A program made the position numbers and the translations under genes. 26,308 nt of DNA from Symbiodinium natans (Eukaryota > Sar > Dinophyceae > Suessiales > Symbiodiniaceae). The notes under the pieces are model-generated. The model saw nothing but the letters and a program-made list of their open reading frames with translations. It had not been told where the DNA came from and ran no database searches. This document shows positions 1 to 7,950 of the stretch, in pieces. The stretch spans positions 1-26,308 of the forward strand of contig CAJNDS010001252.1 of the NCBI GenBank assembly GCA_905221605.1, read 5' to 3'. Position 1 is the first letter of the stretch, and each line of letters opens with the position of its first letter.

Positions 1-21
1 GGGGGGGGGAGAGGAAGAACG

Positions 22-290
22 CTTAGCCACGAAGAAATTACCCTTAGCCACGAAGAAATTACCCTTAGCCACGAAGAAATTACCCTTAGCCACGAAGAAA
101 TTACCCTTAGCCACGAAGGAAATTGCCCTTAGCCACGAAGAAATTACCCTTAGCCACGAAGAAATGACCCTTAGCACCCAGGAAATGGCCCTTTGCGACC
201 AGGAAATGGCCCTGAGCGAAGAAATTGCCCTTAGCCACGAAGAAATGACCCTTAGCCACGAAGAAATGACCCTTAGCCACGAAGGACTAT
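22..290 (+). repeat. 21-bp tandem minisatellite (about 12 units)
   Basis: The unit CTTAGCCACGAAGAAATTACC repeats from 22. The first four copies are essentially identical; later ones drift (ATT to ATG, CACGAA to ACCCAG or GACCAG). One copy has an extra base near 118. Because 21 is a multiple of three, a frame remains open from base 2 to a TAG near 290, coding heptapeptides LATKKLP before the insertion and LSHEEMT after it. No start codon is seen and the array touches the window edge. Confidence 0.9.
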
Positions 291-317
291 AGGGTTTAAA
301 TATATATAAGAAAGAGG

Positions 318-388
318 GGTTTAGGGTTTAGGGTTTAGGGTTTAGGGTTTAGGGTTTAGGGTTTAGGCTTTAGGGTTTAGGGTTTAGG
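318..388 (+). repeat. TTTAGGG array
   Basis: About ten heptamers, one with CTTTAGG, then degenerate heptamers to about 540. Confidence 0.9.
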
Positions 389-654
389 GAAAAGGGCTTA
401 GTAGGGTGTGGGGTTTAGGGTTCAGGGCTATAAACCTACAAACTTATAAGCAACCCGAAGCAGGCAGCTGTTTCGGCTTGAGGTTTGGGGGTTTAGGGTG
501 TAGGGTTTGAGGTTGAGGGTTGAGGGTTGAGGTTTAGGGTGTCCCGCAAACCCTCGAAGTTGCGTGGCTCAGGAATTTGTCGTCACAGTCTTGAGACCCA
601 AAGCCCACCCCAGCGTCGAAACGTTGAAAGCATGTTTAAGTTTAGGGTTTAGGG

Positions 655-745
655 CTAAACCCTGAACCCTAAACCCTAAACCCGCAACCCTAAACCCTAA
701 ACCCTAAACCCTAAACCCGAAACCCTAAACCCTAAACCCTAAACC
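655..745 (-). repeat. CCCTAAA array
   Basis: About twelve heptamers in the opposite orientation to the previous array, two with CCCGAAA or CCCGCAA. Confidence 0.9.
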
Positions 746-753
746 CCCAAGAC

Positions 754-810
754 CTCGGGTCCCCCGGCGGCGGTGGTGTCTAGGGCGCTCATCGTGGTCA
801 TGCCGATGGC
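754..810 (-). CDS. Exon candidate
   Basis: CTAGTGCAG|GCCA (AG|G) to CCCGAG|GTCTTG encloses 57 nt in phase 0 to 0 reading AIGMTTMSALDTTAAGGPE. It is flanked on both sides by heptamer arrays, as for the proven exon islands. There is no recognisable motif. The plus strand is partly open too (ALIVVMPMACTR). Confidence 0.3.
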
Positions 811-821
811 CTGCACTAGGG

Positions 822-975
822 CTTAGTGTTTAGGGTTCGGGGTTTAGGGTTTAGGGTTTCGGGTTTAGGGTTTAGGGTTTAGGGTTTAGGGTTTAGGGTT
901 TAGGGTTTAGGGTTTAGGGTTTAGGGTTTGGGGTTTGGGGTTTAGGGTTTAGGGTTTAGGGTTTAGGGTTTAGAG
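822..975 (+). repeat. TTTAGGG array
   Basis: About twenty heptamers with TTTCGGG and TTTGGGG variants. It follows the minus-strand exon candidate at 754-810. Confidence 0.9.
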
Positions 976-1104
976 CTGAGGGCGGCTTAGTGTTGAGGGT
1001 TTAGGGCCCAGAGAACCCAACTGTACCCCTTAAACCCCAACCCCCAAACTGCAAACCCTGAACTCAGGAACAGGCCCGACGCAAGAAGGCTCTAAAGCAT
1101 CCTT

Positions 1105-1225
1105 CAACCCTAACCCTAAACCCCAAACCTCAAACCCTAAACCCTAAACCCCAAACCCTAAACCCAAAAACCCAAAAACCCAAAAACCCAAAAACCCTAA
1201 AACCCTAAAACCCTAAACCACGTAA
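1105..1225 (-). repeat. CCCTAAA array with 8-bp CCCAAAAA block
   Basis: Heptamers give way at about 1163-1199 to a uniform 8-bp unit CCCAAAAA, then CCCTAAAA, a local homogenised variant. Confidence 0.88.
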
Positions 1226-1329
1226 GAAGGCTCTACGGTATGGACCCTAAGGGCTCGATTGGGCTTCTTGAAGGTCTCTGGCTGCGGTTCAGGGCTTCGG
1301 ACTTACAGGGTTTAGGGGGGTTTAGGGTT

Positions 1330-1433
1330 CAGGGTTCAGGGTTGAGGGGTTGAGGGGTTGAGGGGTTGAGGGGTTGAGGGGTTGAGGGGTTGAGGGGTTG
1401 AGGGGTTGAGGGGTTGAGGGGTTGAGGGGTTGG
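1330..1433 (+). repeat. Homogeneous GGGGTTGA 8-bp array
   Basis: About eleven near-perfect tandem copies of the 8-bp unit GGGGTTGA, an expanded variant of the telomere-like repeat, ending in GGGGTTGGGG. Confidence 0.92.
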
Positions 1434-1514
1434 GGCATGCTTGTGATAAGGAACCCATGCCAATCTTAGGGGGGCCCTACTTAGTTAGAGTCTTCCCTTG
1501 GCCCCCAAGCCAGC

Positions 1515-1592
1515 TCCTAAACCCTAAACCCTACTAAACCCTACTAAACCCTGCTAAACCCTACTAAACCCTACTAAACCCTAAACCCTTAA
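1515..1592 (-). repeat. CCCTAAA array with 10-bp CTACTAAACC block
   Basis: The 10-bp unit CTACTAAACC recurs five times inside ordinary CCCTAAA sequence. Confidence 0.88.
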
Positions 1593-1607
1593 CCCCAAAC
1601 TCCTGGC

Positions 1608-1658
1608 CTCGTGTCCATCTTTGTCCCAGGCCAGGACCAAGGCTGCTAGGCTGGCAAC
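1608..1658 (-). CDS. Exon candidate with AG|G and GC ends
   Basis: GTGATGAG|GTTG to CACGAG|GCCAGG encloses 51 nt in phase 0 to 0 reading VASLAALVLAWDKDGHE. Both ends have the form seen in the EF-hand gene (AG|G acceptor, GAG|GC donor). The residues suggest a hydrophobic helix ending in WDKDG. No family recognised. It could be followed by the candidate at 810-754, which is also phase 0. Confidence 0.32.
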
Positions 1659-1714
1659 CTCATCACATCGGGGTTTCGGGTTCAGGGATGAACCCTAAGC
1701 CAGCGGTTTAGATA

Positions 1715-1832
1715 GGGTTTAGGGTTTAGGGTTTAGGGTTTAGGGCTTAGGGCTTAGGGCTTAGGGCTTAGGGCTTAGGGCTTAGGGTTTAGGGTTTAGG
1801 GTTTAGGGTTTAGGGTGTAGGGCTTAGGGTCT
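1715..1832 (+). repeat. TTTAGGG array with CTTAGGG block
   Basis: About six consecutive CTTAGGG units (near 1745-1790) are embedded between pure TTTAGGG runs, another homogenised variant. Confidence 0.92.
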
Positions 1833-1984
1833 TGTTGGGTGGAGGTTCCTACGCCCTTCGCCCGCAAACCGCAGCTCTATGGGGCCTGCGCGGACTTCAG
1901 TTGGGCCTTCCAAAGACCCAACATGTCCAGACGCCAGAGCTTGCGGGTTTGGAGTTTCGGGTAAACGCCAAGAAAACCTTCAGA

Positions 1985-3045
1985 CACTCTCATGTGATTT
2001 TGAGATAGTTTCCTGAAGCCCCATTAGGCCTAAAGGGGTTAACGACTTGGGTTGAGTTTCCCTGAAAGAATATAGAGAACCTAAAGAGAAGCATAAAGCA
2101 TGCTTCGAAAAGTAAGGAATCCGCAAAGCAATCAACATTTACAGGAAATAGAGGATTTCCGACTACAGCACACAGCCTCTTCGTCAACTGACAAAGGATA
2201 TAGGTTCCCAATTGGAAAATAGAGGAATAATAGGATTTTCGGCTTCCCTGACATAGACAAAAAAGGCTTTCTCTCAAATAGGGGAAATAGAGGATGTTCC
2301 AAAGACATGAACGACTGACTTCCAATCAATATGGACGTTTTCCATGCTATAGACGTTCTCCTATTGAAACTTATAGCCGCTTGCAGTATTTGTAGCTTGA
2401 CGGAGTGCCGACAAAGCACCACAGACACAAAGCAAATTCCGTTCCGCACCCTTCGTAGACACCACCGTCATGAGAGTGGTCTATTTTGCTCTGAAGTTCC
2501 TGATATCGTAAACAAACAGCTCTTCGGCAAAAGCGGCTCACAAACACACATTCCGATTAACCATCCCACAAACCTTATAACTTGCAAGGGTCTCCCCGGT
2601 CTTTCTCAATGCGTTTGTATGGTACCGAACCCATTCACACCTGCAAACTTGCAATCTGAGGTAGTGCATATTTCGCGCGTGCGTGTGAAGGGTTTTTATG
2701 TATATGGACGCCGTGTGTTCCCGCCCCCCATGGTCTATGGTCTCCTCTCAACCAACCCTAACCTTTAGGGCTCGCCGGGGCGCAAGCCCAAACTACTGAA
2801 GACTGCGAAACGCACAACGCCCTGTCATATTTCTACATGGCCGCAGATAAGCGTCGGAATAGTGACGAATAGTATGTACTCCCTTATGGTCCCTGCATTT
2901 TTGCACAATAAACACCCCCCCCTCCCAAAAAAAAGAAACACTAGCCTATTCGAAACATTACGGCCCCTGTACTACATCCTTTGAACATGAGAAGTTCTAA
3001 GAGTGCCCTTAAGACCCTCTGAACAATTTCCGAAATATGATCCAC
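1985..3045. other. Repeat-free, AT-richer block
   Basis: About 1.06 kb with no telomere-like heptamer, and lower in GC than the rest. A short phrase, AAATAGAGGAT or a close variant followed by TTCC or TTTTCGG, recurs at about 2147, 2218 and 2285, some 70 bases apart, hinting at an old tandem duplication. A perfect 10-bp palindrome TTAGGCCTAA lies at about 2025. Apart from the ORF at 2331-2768 nothing is recognisable. Confidence 0.6.
2331..2768 (+). CDS. Unrecognised 145-codon ORF in the repeat-free block
   Basis: The longest non-repetitive ATG-started frame in the window. It starts MDVFHAIDVLLLKLIAACSI and ends PPMVYGLLSTNPNL; the last residues (NPNL) come from heptamer-like sequence. No signal peptide, domain or repeat is convincing, codon choice looks unselected, and minus-strand frames of about 105 codons overlap the first part. 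Most likely a chance ORF in intergenic or intronic DNA. Confidence 0.12.
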   Translation: MDVFHAIDVLLLKLIAACSICSLTECRQSTTDTKQIPFRTLRRHHRHESGLFCSEVPDIVNKQLFGKSGSQTHIPINHPTNLITCKGLPGLSQCVCMVPNPFTPANLQSEVVHISRVRVKGFYVYGRRVFPPPMVYGLLSTNPNL

Positions 3046-3046
3046 C

Positions 3047-3160
3047 CAACCCTAAACCCTAAACCCCGAACCCCGAACCCCGAACCCTACACCCTAAACC
3101 CTAAACCCCGAGCCCTAAACCCTAAACCCTAAACCCTTAAACCCTAAACCCTCTTGAACC
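3047..3160 (-). repeat. CCCTAAA array with CCCCGAA block
   Basis: Includes three CCCCGAA units in a row near 3065-3085. Confidence 0.88.
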
Positions 3161-3246
3161 CAATGAGGTTTAGTTTGAATGTCCCAAAGGCCTACCTAGA
3201 GTGTTAGGGTTTCGGGATGCTTGAGGAGCCGGAGCTTCGGGCTCCT

Positions 3247-3413
3247 AGGGTTTAGGGTTTAGGGTTTAGGGTTTAGGGTTTCGGGTTTAGGGTTTAGGGT
3301 TTAGGGTTTAGGGTTTAGGGTTTAGGGTTTAGGCTTAGGGTTTAGGGTTTAGGGTTTAGGGTTTAGGGTTTAGGGTTTAGGGTTTAGGGTTTAGGGTTTA
3401 GGGTTTAGGGTTC
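3247..3413 (+). repeat. TTTAGGG array
   Basis: About 23 heptamers, nearly perfect, ending immediately before the plus-strand exon candidate at 3416. Confidence 0.93.
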
Positions 3414-3415
3414 AG

Positions 3416-3490
3416 CATCTCAAGTCCGAGCAATCACTAGTCAAGCAGCTTGTCAAGCGTTGGAAAAAAAAACACACAAGAAACCCATAA
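3416..3490 (+). CDS. Plus-strand exon candidate, lysine-rich
   Basis: Directly after a TTTAGGG array, GGGTTCAG|CATC begins a frame reading HLKSEQSLVKQLVKRW, then three lysines from a run of nine A, HTRNP and TAA. It resembles a basic C-terminal helix. It is one of few candidates on the plus strand, the acceptor is not AG|G, and a one-base slip in the A-run would change the end. Low confidence. Confidence 0.17.
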   Translation, partial: HLKSEQSLVKQLVKRWKKKHTRNP

Positions 3491-3624
3491 CATTGAGAAA
3501 ATACAAAGTTCACTCAATACATTCCCAGTAGGCTTAAAATCTATCTCTCAACCCTACCAGCCCCAAGCCTCAAATTCTTTCAAACCTGTGGTGGGGGGAT
3601 GGGGGGCGGGGGGGGGGTGAGGAA

Positions 3625-3893
3625 ATTCACCATTGCTGACTTTTGAGGCCAGGCAATTCACCATTGCCGACTTTTGATGCCGGGAGATTCACCATTGCCG
3701 ACTTTTGAGGCCAGGAAATTCACCATTGCCGACTTTTGAGGCCAGGCAATTCACCATTGCCGACTTTTGAGGCCAGGATATTCACCATTGCCGACTTTTG
3801 AGGCCAGGAAATTCACCATTGCCGACTTTTGAGGCCAGGAAATTCACCATTGCCGACTTTTGAGGCCAGGAAATTCACCATTGCCGACTTTTG
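3625..3893 (+). repeat. 31-bp tandem minisatellite (9 copies)
   Basis: The unit starts ATTCACCATTGCCGACTTTT and ends GAGGCCAGGAA; copies start every 31 bases at 3625, 3656, 3687 and so on to 3873. Copies differ at one to three bases. There are no variable spacers, so it is not a CRISPR array. The unit is not a multiple of three and does not encode a repeat peptide. It is preceded by a G-run and followed at once by TTTAGGG sequence. Confidence 0.93.
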
Positions 3894-4041
3894 AATTAGG
3901 GTTTAAATTCATTATGATAGAGAGGTTTAGGGCTTAGGGCTTAGGGCTTAGGGTTTAGGGTTTAGGGTTTAGGGTTTAGGGTTTAGGGTTTAGGGTTTAG
4001 GGGTTAGGGTTTAGGGTTTAGGGTTTAGGGTTTAGGGTTTA
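3894..4041 (+). repeat. TTTAGGG array
   Basis: Follows the 31-bp minisatellite. About eighteen heptamers, first three CTTAGGG. Confidence 0.92.
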
Positions 4042-4133
4042 AGGCTGGGCGCCCCACCCCGAAGCACAGTCTCAGCATCACGCCGAGGGGAAAACTCGAA
4101 TCGGGCTGCCCTACAAGTCGGGCTCTTGGCACG

Positions 4134-4188
4134 AACCCCTAAACCCTAAACCCTAAACCCTAGACCCTAAACCCTAAACCCTAAACCC
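4134..4188 (-). repeat. CCCTAAA array
   Basis: Seven to eight heptamers facing the preceding array across a 90-bp GC-rich island. That island (4042-4133) is open on both strands, with no clear preference. Confidence 0.88.
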
Positions 4189-4474
4189 AGGCCTTCTTCT
4201 TTGCTGCCTAGGGTTCAAAAGTTCAGAGCACCCGAAACTCGAAACTCTGGGCCAAGTCTCCTTTCCTGGGTCTTTGTGCCAAGGGCCCTACTTGCAGGAT
4301 GGCAAAACTGCAGCTAGGTCCCTCTCCTATTGGTTGCTTTAAAACGAGGCTTTAGAGTTTGGGGCTTCGGGTGTCGGGTTCAAACCCTTCAACTGTTTGG
4401 GACTGAGTTCAGGTGGCTGTGGGGGGTTCAGCCGGATCAGGTGCACAAGCCTGTCTGGGTCTGTCAGGGTTCAG

Positions 4475-4573
4475 ATGTCATTGGCACTCCGTGCGCTACG
4501 CGGCTACGCGAGGACGACGGCGGCGACCAAGGACTTGTTGACACGGCGAAAGATCCCGGAGCCACATGTCTGA
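4475..4573 (+). CDS. Short plus-strand ORF with presequence-like N-terminus
   Basis: ATG at 4475 opens 32 codons: MSLALRALRGYARTTAATKD, then LLTRRKIPEPHV, TGA. The N-terminus has the Arg/Ala/Leu character of a mitochondrial presequence, and a GT donor (CCACAT|GTCTGA) sits just before the stop, so it could be a first exon. Other frames are open here, including a minus-strand one after a good acceptor (AATTTTGCAG|GTCT). The strand is undecided. Confidence 0.18.
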   Translation: MSLALRALRGYARTTAATKDLLTRRKIPEPHV

Positions 4574-4892
4574 AACACCTCCTCTCAAGAGACCTGCAAA
4601 ATTAAACCTTAAACACAAACCCTGAACCCTAAACTGTGAACCCCAAACCCTTCACCTTTTGGGCCCTAAGGTCCTGCTGAGGCCACCATAGGGCCTTTTG
4701 GCTCGTGATTGCGCGGGGGCCGAGACAGAGAGGGAACAACACACGTCGCACGTAAGGTGGGATGAGTATTGTATTGTGATATGGCTGCGAGATGCGTACT
4801 TCCCAAAAAAGGAAACCCACTCAAAACCCCAATTCTCCGCCCCAAAAAGGGAAACTCCCATGCGGTCCCCAGTGTTAATGGGCTTCCTTAAC

Positions 4893-4975
4893 TACCCTAA
4901 ACCCTAAACCCCAAATGCTAAACCCTAAACCCTAAACCCTAAACCCTAAACCCTAAACCCTAAATCCTAAATCCG
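4893..4975 (-). repeat. CCCTAAA array
   Basis: About eleven heptamers, the last two CCTAAAT. Confidence 0.88.
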
Positions 4976-5019
4976 TAGGGCGTGTAAAGGGGAAAGCCCC
5001 CACAGTTCAAACAAAGCTC

Positions 5020-5289
5020 CTACTTGGAGGTTCATGGCACTCATTAACCAATGACACATGTCCTTACATCCCTAGCACAGAATTAGGGTTTAGGGTTTAG
5101 GGTTTAGAATCGTTTAGGGTTTAGGGTTTAGGGTTTAGGGTTTAGGGTTTAGGGTTTAGGGTTTAGGGTTTAGGGTTTAGGGTTTAGGGTTTAGGGTTTA
5201 GGGTTTAGGGTTTGGGCACGTAAGGGGCTTATAAGTGGGTTATAAGTACAGCTATAGTTGGTTCATAAGTACCATGAACCTCCAAGTAG
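5020..5289. mobile_element. MITE family A, copy 1, split by a TTTAGGG array
   Basis: Ends are inverted: CTACTTGGAGGTTCATGGCA at the left and the complement CATGAACCTCCAAGTAG at the right. The right half (from GGCACGTAAGGGGCTTATAAG) aligns with copies 2 and 3. About 134 bases of pure TTTAGGG (5083-5216) sit where the other copies have only ATTAGGGCAC or ATTAGAGCAC. No transposase; non-autonomous. No clear target duplication beyond a possible TA inside the shared CTAC...GTAG ends. Confidence 0.85.
5083..5216 (+). repeat. TTTAGGG array inside MITE A
   Basis: About nineteen heptamers with one break (AATCG near 5108). It begins AATTAGGG and ends TTTGGGCACG, so both edges merge with MITE sequence. 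Confidence 0.93.
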
Positions 5290-5729
5290 GCCCCTGGAGA
5301 TCGCGCTAGCCCTCCTCAAGGCCAAATGATGATGTATTTGCGGTTTCCGAGGATTAGGGTTTAGGGTTAAGGGTTTAGGGTTTAGGGTTCAGGGTTTAGG
5401 GCTCAGGGTTTCTGAACTTTCTGAACTCTACTCAACCACTACGACTGTACCAAAAACCCGAAACCTTAAACCCTAAACGCCCCAAACCGCAAAGCCTAGT
5501 CAATCCCTATAATGGACTCTCGCTGCATGGAGGCCTGTGCGAACCAGAAGCCCGAGACCAATTAACCCCAACAGGCCATCAGCACTAAACACTAACCGTG
5601 TACTAGCCTCGCAACAAAAGAAGCCGAAACTCCCCCCCCCCACCCCCAAATACCTTCAAGGCTTACGGGCTTTCGGGCCTTGGGGTCCTAAACCCTAAAC
5701 CCGAAGCCCGGAAACCTCCGCTGCATCTT

Positions 5730-5768
5730 CACCTTTTTACTTCGGCGGCGGCTCTGGGTATTCGCAGC
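5730..5768 (-). CDS. Exon candidate, basic
   Basis: On the minus strand, AATCCAG|GAGG (AG|G) to AAAAAG|GTGAAG, a strong GT donor, encloses 39 nt reading EAANTQSRRRSKK. It is basic and low in information, with approximate coordinates. An alternative acceptor TTTTCTAAG|ACC would lengthen it in another frame. Confidence 0.22.
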
Positions 5769-6234
5769 CTCCTGGATTGGGTCTTAGAAAATTGGGCGGG
5801 TTTTCGGGTTTAGGGCTAGGGTTTAAGGTTTAGGGCTTTGGGTTTCGGGATGTAGGGTTCCGGGTTTAGGGTTTAAGGACTTTGAGAATGAAAAAGGGTG
5901 CCTTCCGTTTGCAGGGCTCGGATCTATGGGTTTACAAGAGGCCCTTGCCCGCGAAACAAATGGGTTCGGGCTTAGGATACTTAAGGCTTAGGGTGCCACC
6001 TAGGCTAGCTAAACCCTAAATAAAACTCTCAAGGCTTTAGGGCTTCAGGCTTTAGGCTTGAGGTCTTTAGGGCTGAAGGCACGAGGCCCCTGACCCGAAA
6101 ACCTCAACCCTGAACCCGTTTAGGCTTCAAACTTGTACTTGGCTACAGTCCTTTCGCATTCTCACCCCAAGTTGTGTGCGCCGGAGAGGTCCACATGACA
6201 GTTCGCATAAACCCTCAGCCCTCAACCCTCTGAA

Positions 6235-6415
6235 CCCGATTGAACCCAAACCCTTCAGTCCAGAAACCCTAAACGCTCGAATCTGACCCCAAGCTCTAGA
6301 CCCTAAACTCTGAACCCTAAACCCGTACCCTAAACTTTGAACCCTAAACCCGAAACCCCAAACCCCAAACCCTAGACCCTAGACCCTAAACCCTAAACCC
6401 CAAACCCTACGCCTA
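6235..6415 (-). repeat. Degenerate CCCTAAA array
   Basis: Mixed AACCCTAAA, CCCGAAA, CCCCAAA and CCTAGA units. The stretch 5410-6235 before it holds scattered single heptamers and small islands with no clear gene, apart from the basic exon candidate near 5750. Confidence 0.75.
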
Positions 6416-6740
6416 AGCGCTCTCTCGCGGGCGGCCTCTCCCCCCAGCTTCCTCTTCCCAGACATCGCCGGGCCCTGACCGCCAGGCAGGGCCATAGGGC
6501 TTTAGGGTATGTGGGGGTTTGGGGCGACTTAGGGGTTTAGGGGCTAGGGGTTGAGGGTTTAGGGCTGGGGTTTCAGGGTTTTTGCCCTTTAGGAGTTTGT
6601 GAGCGCAACCCTGGCGCCCATTCCCGCACAGTGGCCCGGCAAGACAGCACGGCGTTTCTTCAGAATCGCTTGCTCCGTTGAGGCTGGTACGCGCAGAGCC
6701 AGGGCCTCATCAGAAACCTCACAGCCCACCTTTCTCACTT

Positions 6741-6896
6741 TCAGCCAGCCTTGCCGAGGCGATAATCACCCAGCAGAGCTAACTTTTGAGGCACACGCGC
6801 AATGCATTGAAGACAGCCAGTGCCTCCCAGGCCCAGCGCAATGGCCATGATCAAGATGCCGCTCAACAAGAGTTCCTGATGATGACCGCCCACCAT
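6741..6896 (-). CDS. Small possible single-pass membrane protein, 51 residues
   Basis: An ATG two bases after a strong acceptor (TTTTTGGTCTTGCAG|AC) opens a complete 51-codon frame. It starts MVGGHHQELLLSG, has a hydrophobic stretch ILIMAIALGLGGTGCLQCIA at residues 14-33 that could span a membrane, a basic segment RVPQKLALLGDYRLGKAG, and TGA. An internal GC donor (GGCAAG|GCTGGC) would make it an exon of something longer. It lies in a 440-bp island free of heptamers. Plus-strand frames are open over the same region, so coding is unproven. Confidence 0.25.
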   Translation of the reverse strand: MVGGHHQELLLSGILIMAIALGLGGTGCLQCIARVPQKLALLGDYRLGKAG

Positions 6897-7092
6897 GTCT
6901 GCAAGACCAAAAATCTAGGGTCCGGGGGAGCTCTGGGTTTGCCTGGTTCTAGGGCTGCGCGGGATTTTCGGGCTCTTTTAAGTTTTAAGGATTTTGGGGC
7001 TCGGGGGGATTGCTTATGGCATTTATGAAGCTTTTCTGTGGCTTCATCGGTTACCCTAAACCCTGTAACCCTCAACCCTAAACCCTAAACCC

Positions 7093-7143
7093 TTAACCGT
7101 CCAGGGGGTCTTGGGAGGCCATCAAGGGAGTATCGGCGTACTC
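7093..7143 (-). CDS. Possible terminal exon, acidic tail
   Basis: Strong acceptor AGCTTTCGCAG|GAG (pyrimidine-rich and followed by G), then EYADTPLMASQDPLDG and TAA. It joins in phase 0 after ADAEE of the preceding candidate, giving a run of acidic residues typical of a protein C-terminus. The implied 250-nt intron contains a dispersed-repeat copy (7174-7316) and a heptamer array. No domain recognised. Confidence 0.33.
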   Translation of the reverse strand, partial: EYADTPLMASQDPLDG

Positions 7144-7173
7144 CTGCGAAAGCTGGCCATGGGCGAGGCGAGC

Positions 7174-7316
7174 TCTAGGGGCTCTCTATTCGACCATGCT
7201 CCAATGGCTCCACACCCACTGTCCATCCAGTAAAGGTGTCCATCACTGCCGGATATCTTCTGGGTCCAGGCACCCTAGAAAAGGGTGGGTACGGCCTAAG
7301 CAGGCCGGGTGGGAAT
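7174..7316. repeat. Dispersed repeat D, copy 1
   Basis: Shares with 23724-23845 the phrases TATTCGACCATGCTCCAATGG, CATCCAGTAA, GGGTCCAGGCACCCTAG and GGGTGGGTACGGCCTAAGCAG. Two hairpins are conserved at its end: ACCCTAGAAAAGGGT and CGGCCTAAGCAGGCCG (6-bp stem, 4-base loop). Both full copies run straight into a TTTAGGG array. It lies in the supposed intron between 7468-7394 and 7143-7093. Confidence 0.85.
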
Positions 7317-7378
7317 GTAGGGTTTAGGGTTTAGGGTTTAGGGTTTAGGGTTGAGGGTTGAGGGTTTAGGGTTTAGGG
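7317..7378 (+). repeat. TTTAGGG array after repeat D
   Basis: Eight heptamers, two TTGAGGG, beginning exactly where repeat D copy 1 ends. Confidence 0.88.
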
Positions 7379-7393
7379 GACTAGCAACAATGC

Positions 7394-7468
7394 CTCTTCG
7401 GCATCAGCCAGCTCGGCCATGCGCCGCAGGCGACCTTGCGGGACTTGGGCTTGTAGGTTTTCTCCACC
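7394..7468 (-). CDS. Exon candidate whose acceptor is a telomere heptamer
   Basis: On the minus strand the heptamer itself gives the acceptor, GGTTTAG|GGTGG. The phase-0 frame starts GGENLQAQVPQGRLRR, continues MAELADAEE and reaches a GC donor (GAAGAG|GCATTG), 25 codons. The second half is a charged helix. The frame VEKTYKPKSRK to CGCAAG|GTCGCC is a rival reading from the same acceptor. With the GC donor it joins in phase to the candidate at 7143-7093, giving an acidic C-terminus. Confidence 0.32.
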
Positions 7469-7525
7469 CTAAACCCTAAACCCTAAACCCTAAATCCTTA
7501 GCCCTAAACCCTAAACCCCAAACCG
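7466..7525 (-). repeat. CCCTAAA array
   Basis: About eight heptamers. Read on the minus strand, the last one supplies the acceptor TTTAG|GG of the exon candidate at 7394-7468. Confidence 0.85.
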
Positions 7526-7639
7526 GCTTGGGGTATGGAATTACACGGCTTTAGGGCGTGGGGGTTTGCAGGACAGGGCTGGATCTTGGAGAGGCGGCTG
7601 TGGTTCGTGAACTCAGTTGAGGGTTTGGGCCATTTGAGG

Positions 7640-7945
7640 TTGAGGGTTTGGGGTTTAGGGCTTAGGGCTTAGGGTTTAGGGTTTAGGGTTTAGGGTTTAG
7701 GGTTTAGGGTTTAGGGTTTAGGGTTTAGGGTTTAGGGTTTAGGGTTTAGGGTTTAGGGTTTAGGGTTTAGGGTTTAGGGTTTAGGGTTTAGGGTTTGGGG
7801 TTTGGGGTGTGGGGTTTGGGGTTGGGGGGGTTTGGGGTTTGGGGTTTGGGGTTTGGGGGGTTTGGGGTTTGGGGTTTGGGGTTTGGGGTTTGGGTTTTGG
7901 GGTTTGGGGTTGGGTTGGGGTTGGGGTTAGGGTTTGGGGGTGACA
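7640..7945 (+). repeat. TTTAGGG array turning into TTTGGGG
   Basis: About 21 pure TTTAGGG units, then from about 7793 a block of TTTGGGG with G-run insertions. The switch is abrupt. Confidence 0.93.
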
Positions 7946-7950
7946 AGGAG

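Noticed and set aside
560-645. Coding exon on either strand of the 560-645 island (EFVVTVLRPKAHP plus; DAGVGFGSQDCDDKF minus)
   Set aside because: Both strands look natural and neither has splice sites that decide the matter; it shows how readily short GC-rich islands look coding.
3625-3893. CRISPR-like regular repeat
   Set aside because: Direct tandem copies without spacers in a eukaryotic sequence; a minisatellite.
4360-4400. GGGTTCAAACCC resembling the TpsiC arm of a tRNA
   Set aside because: The stem pairs poorly and no acceptor, D or anticodon arm can be fitted upstream.
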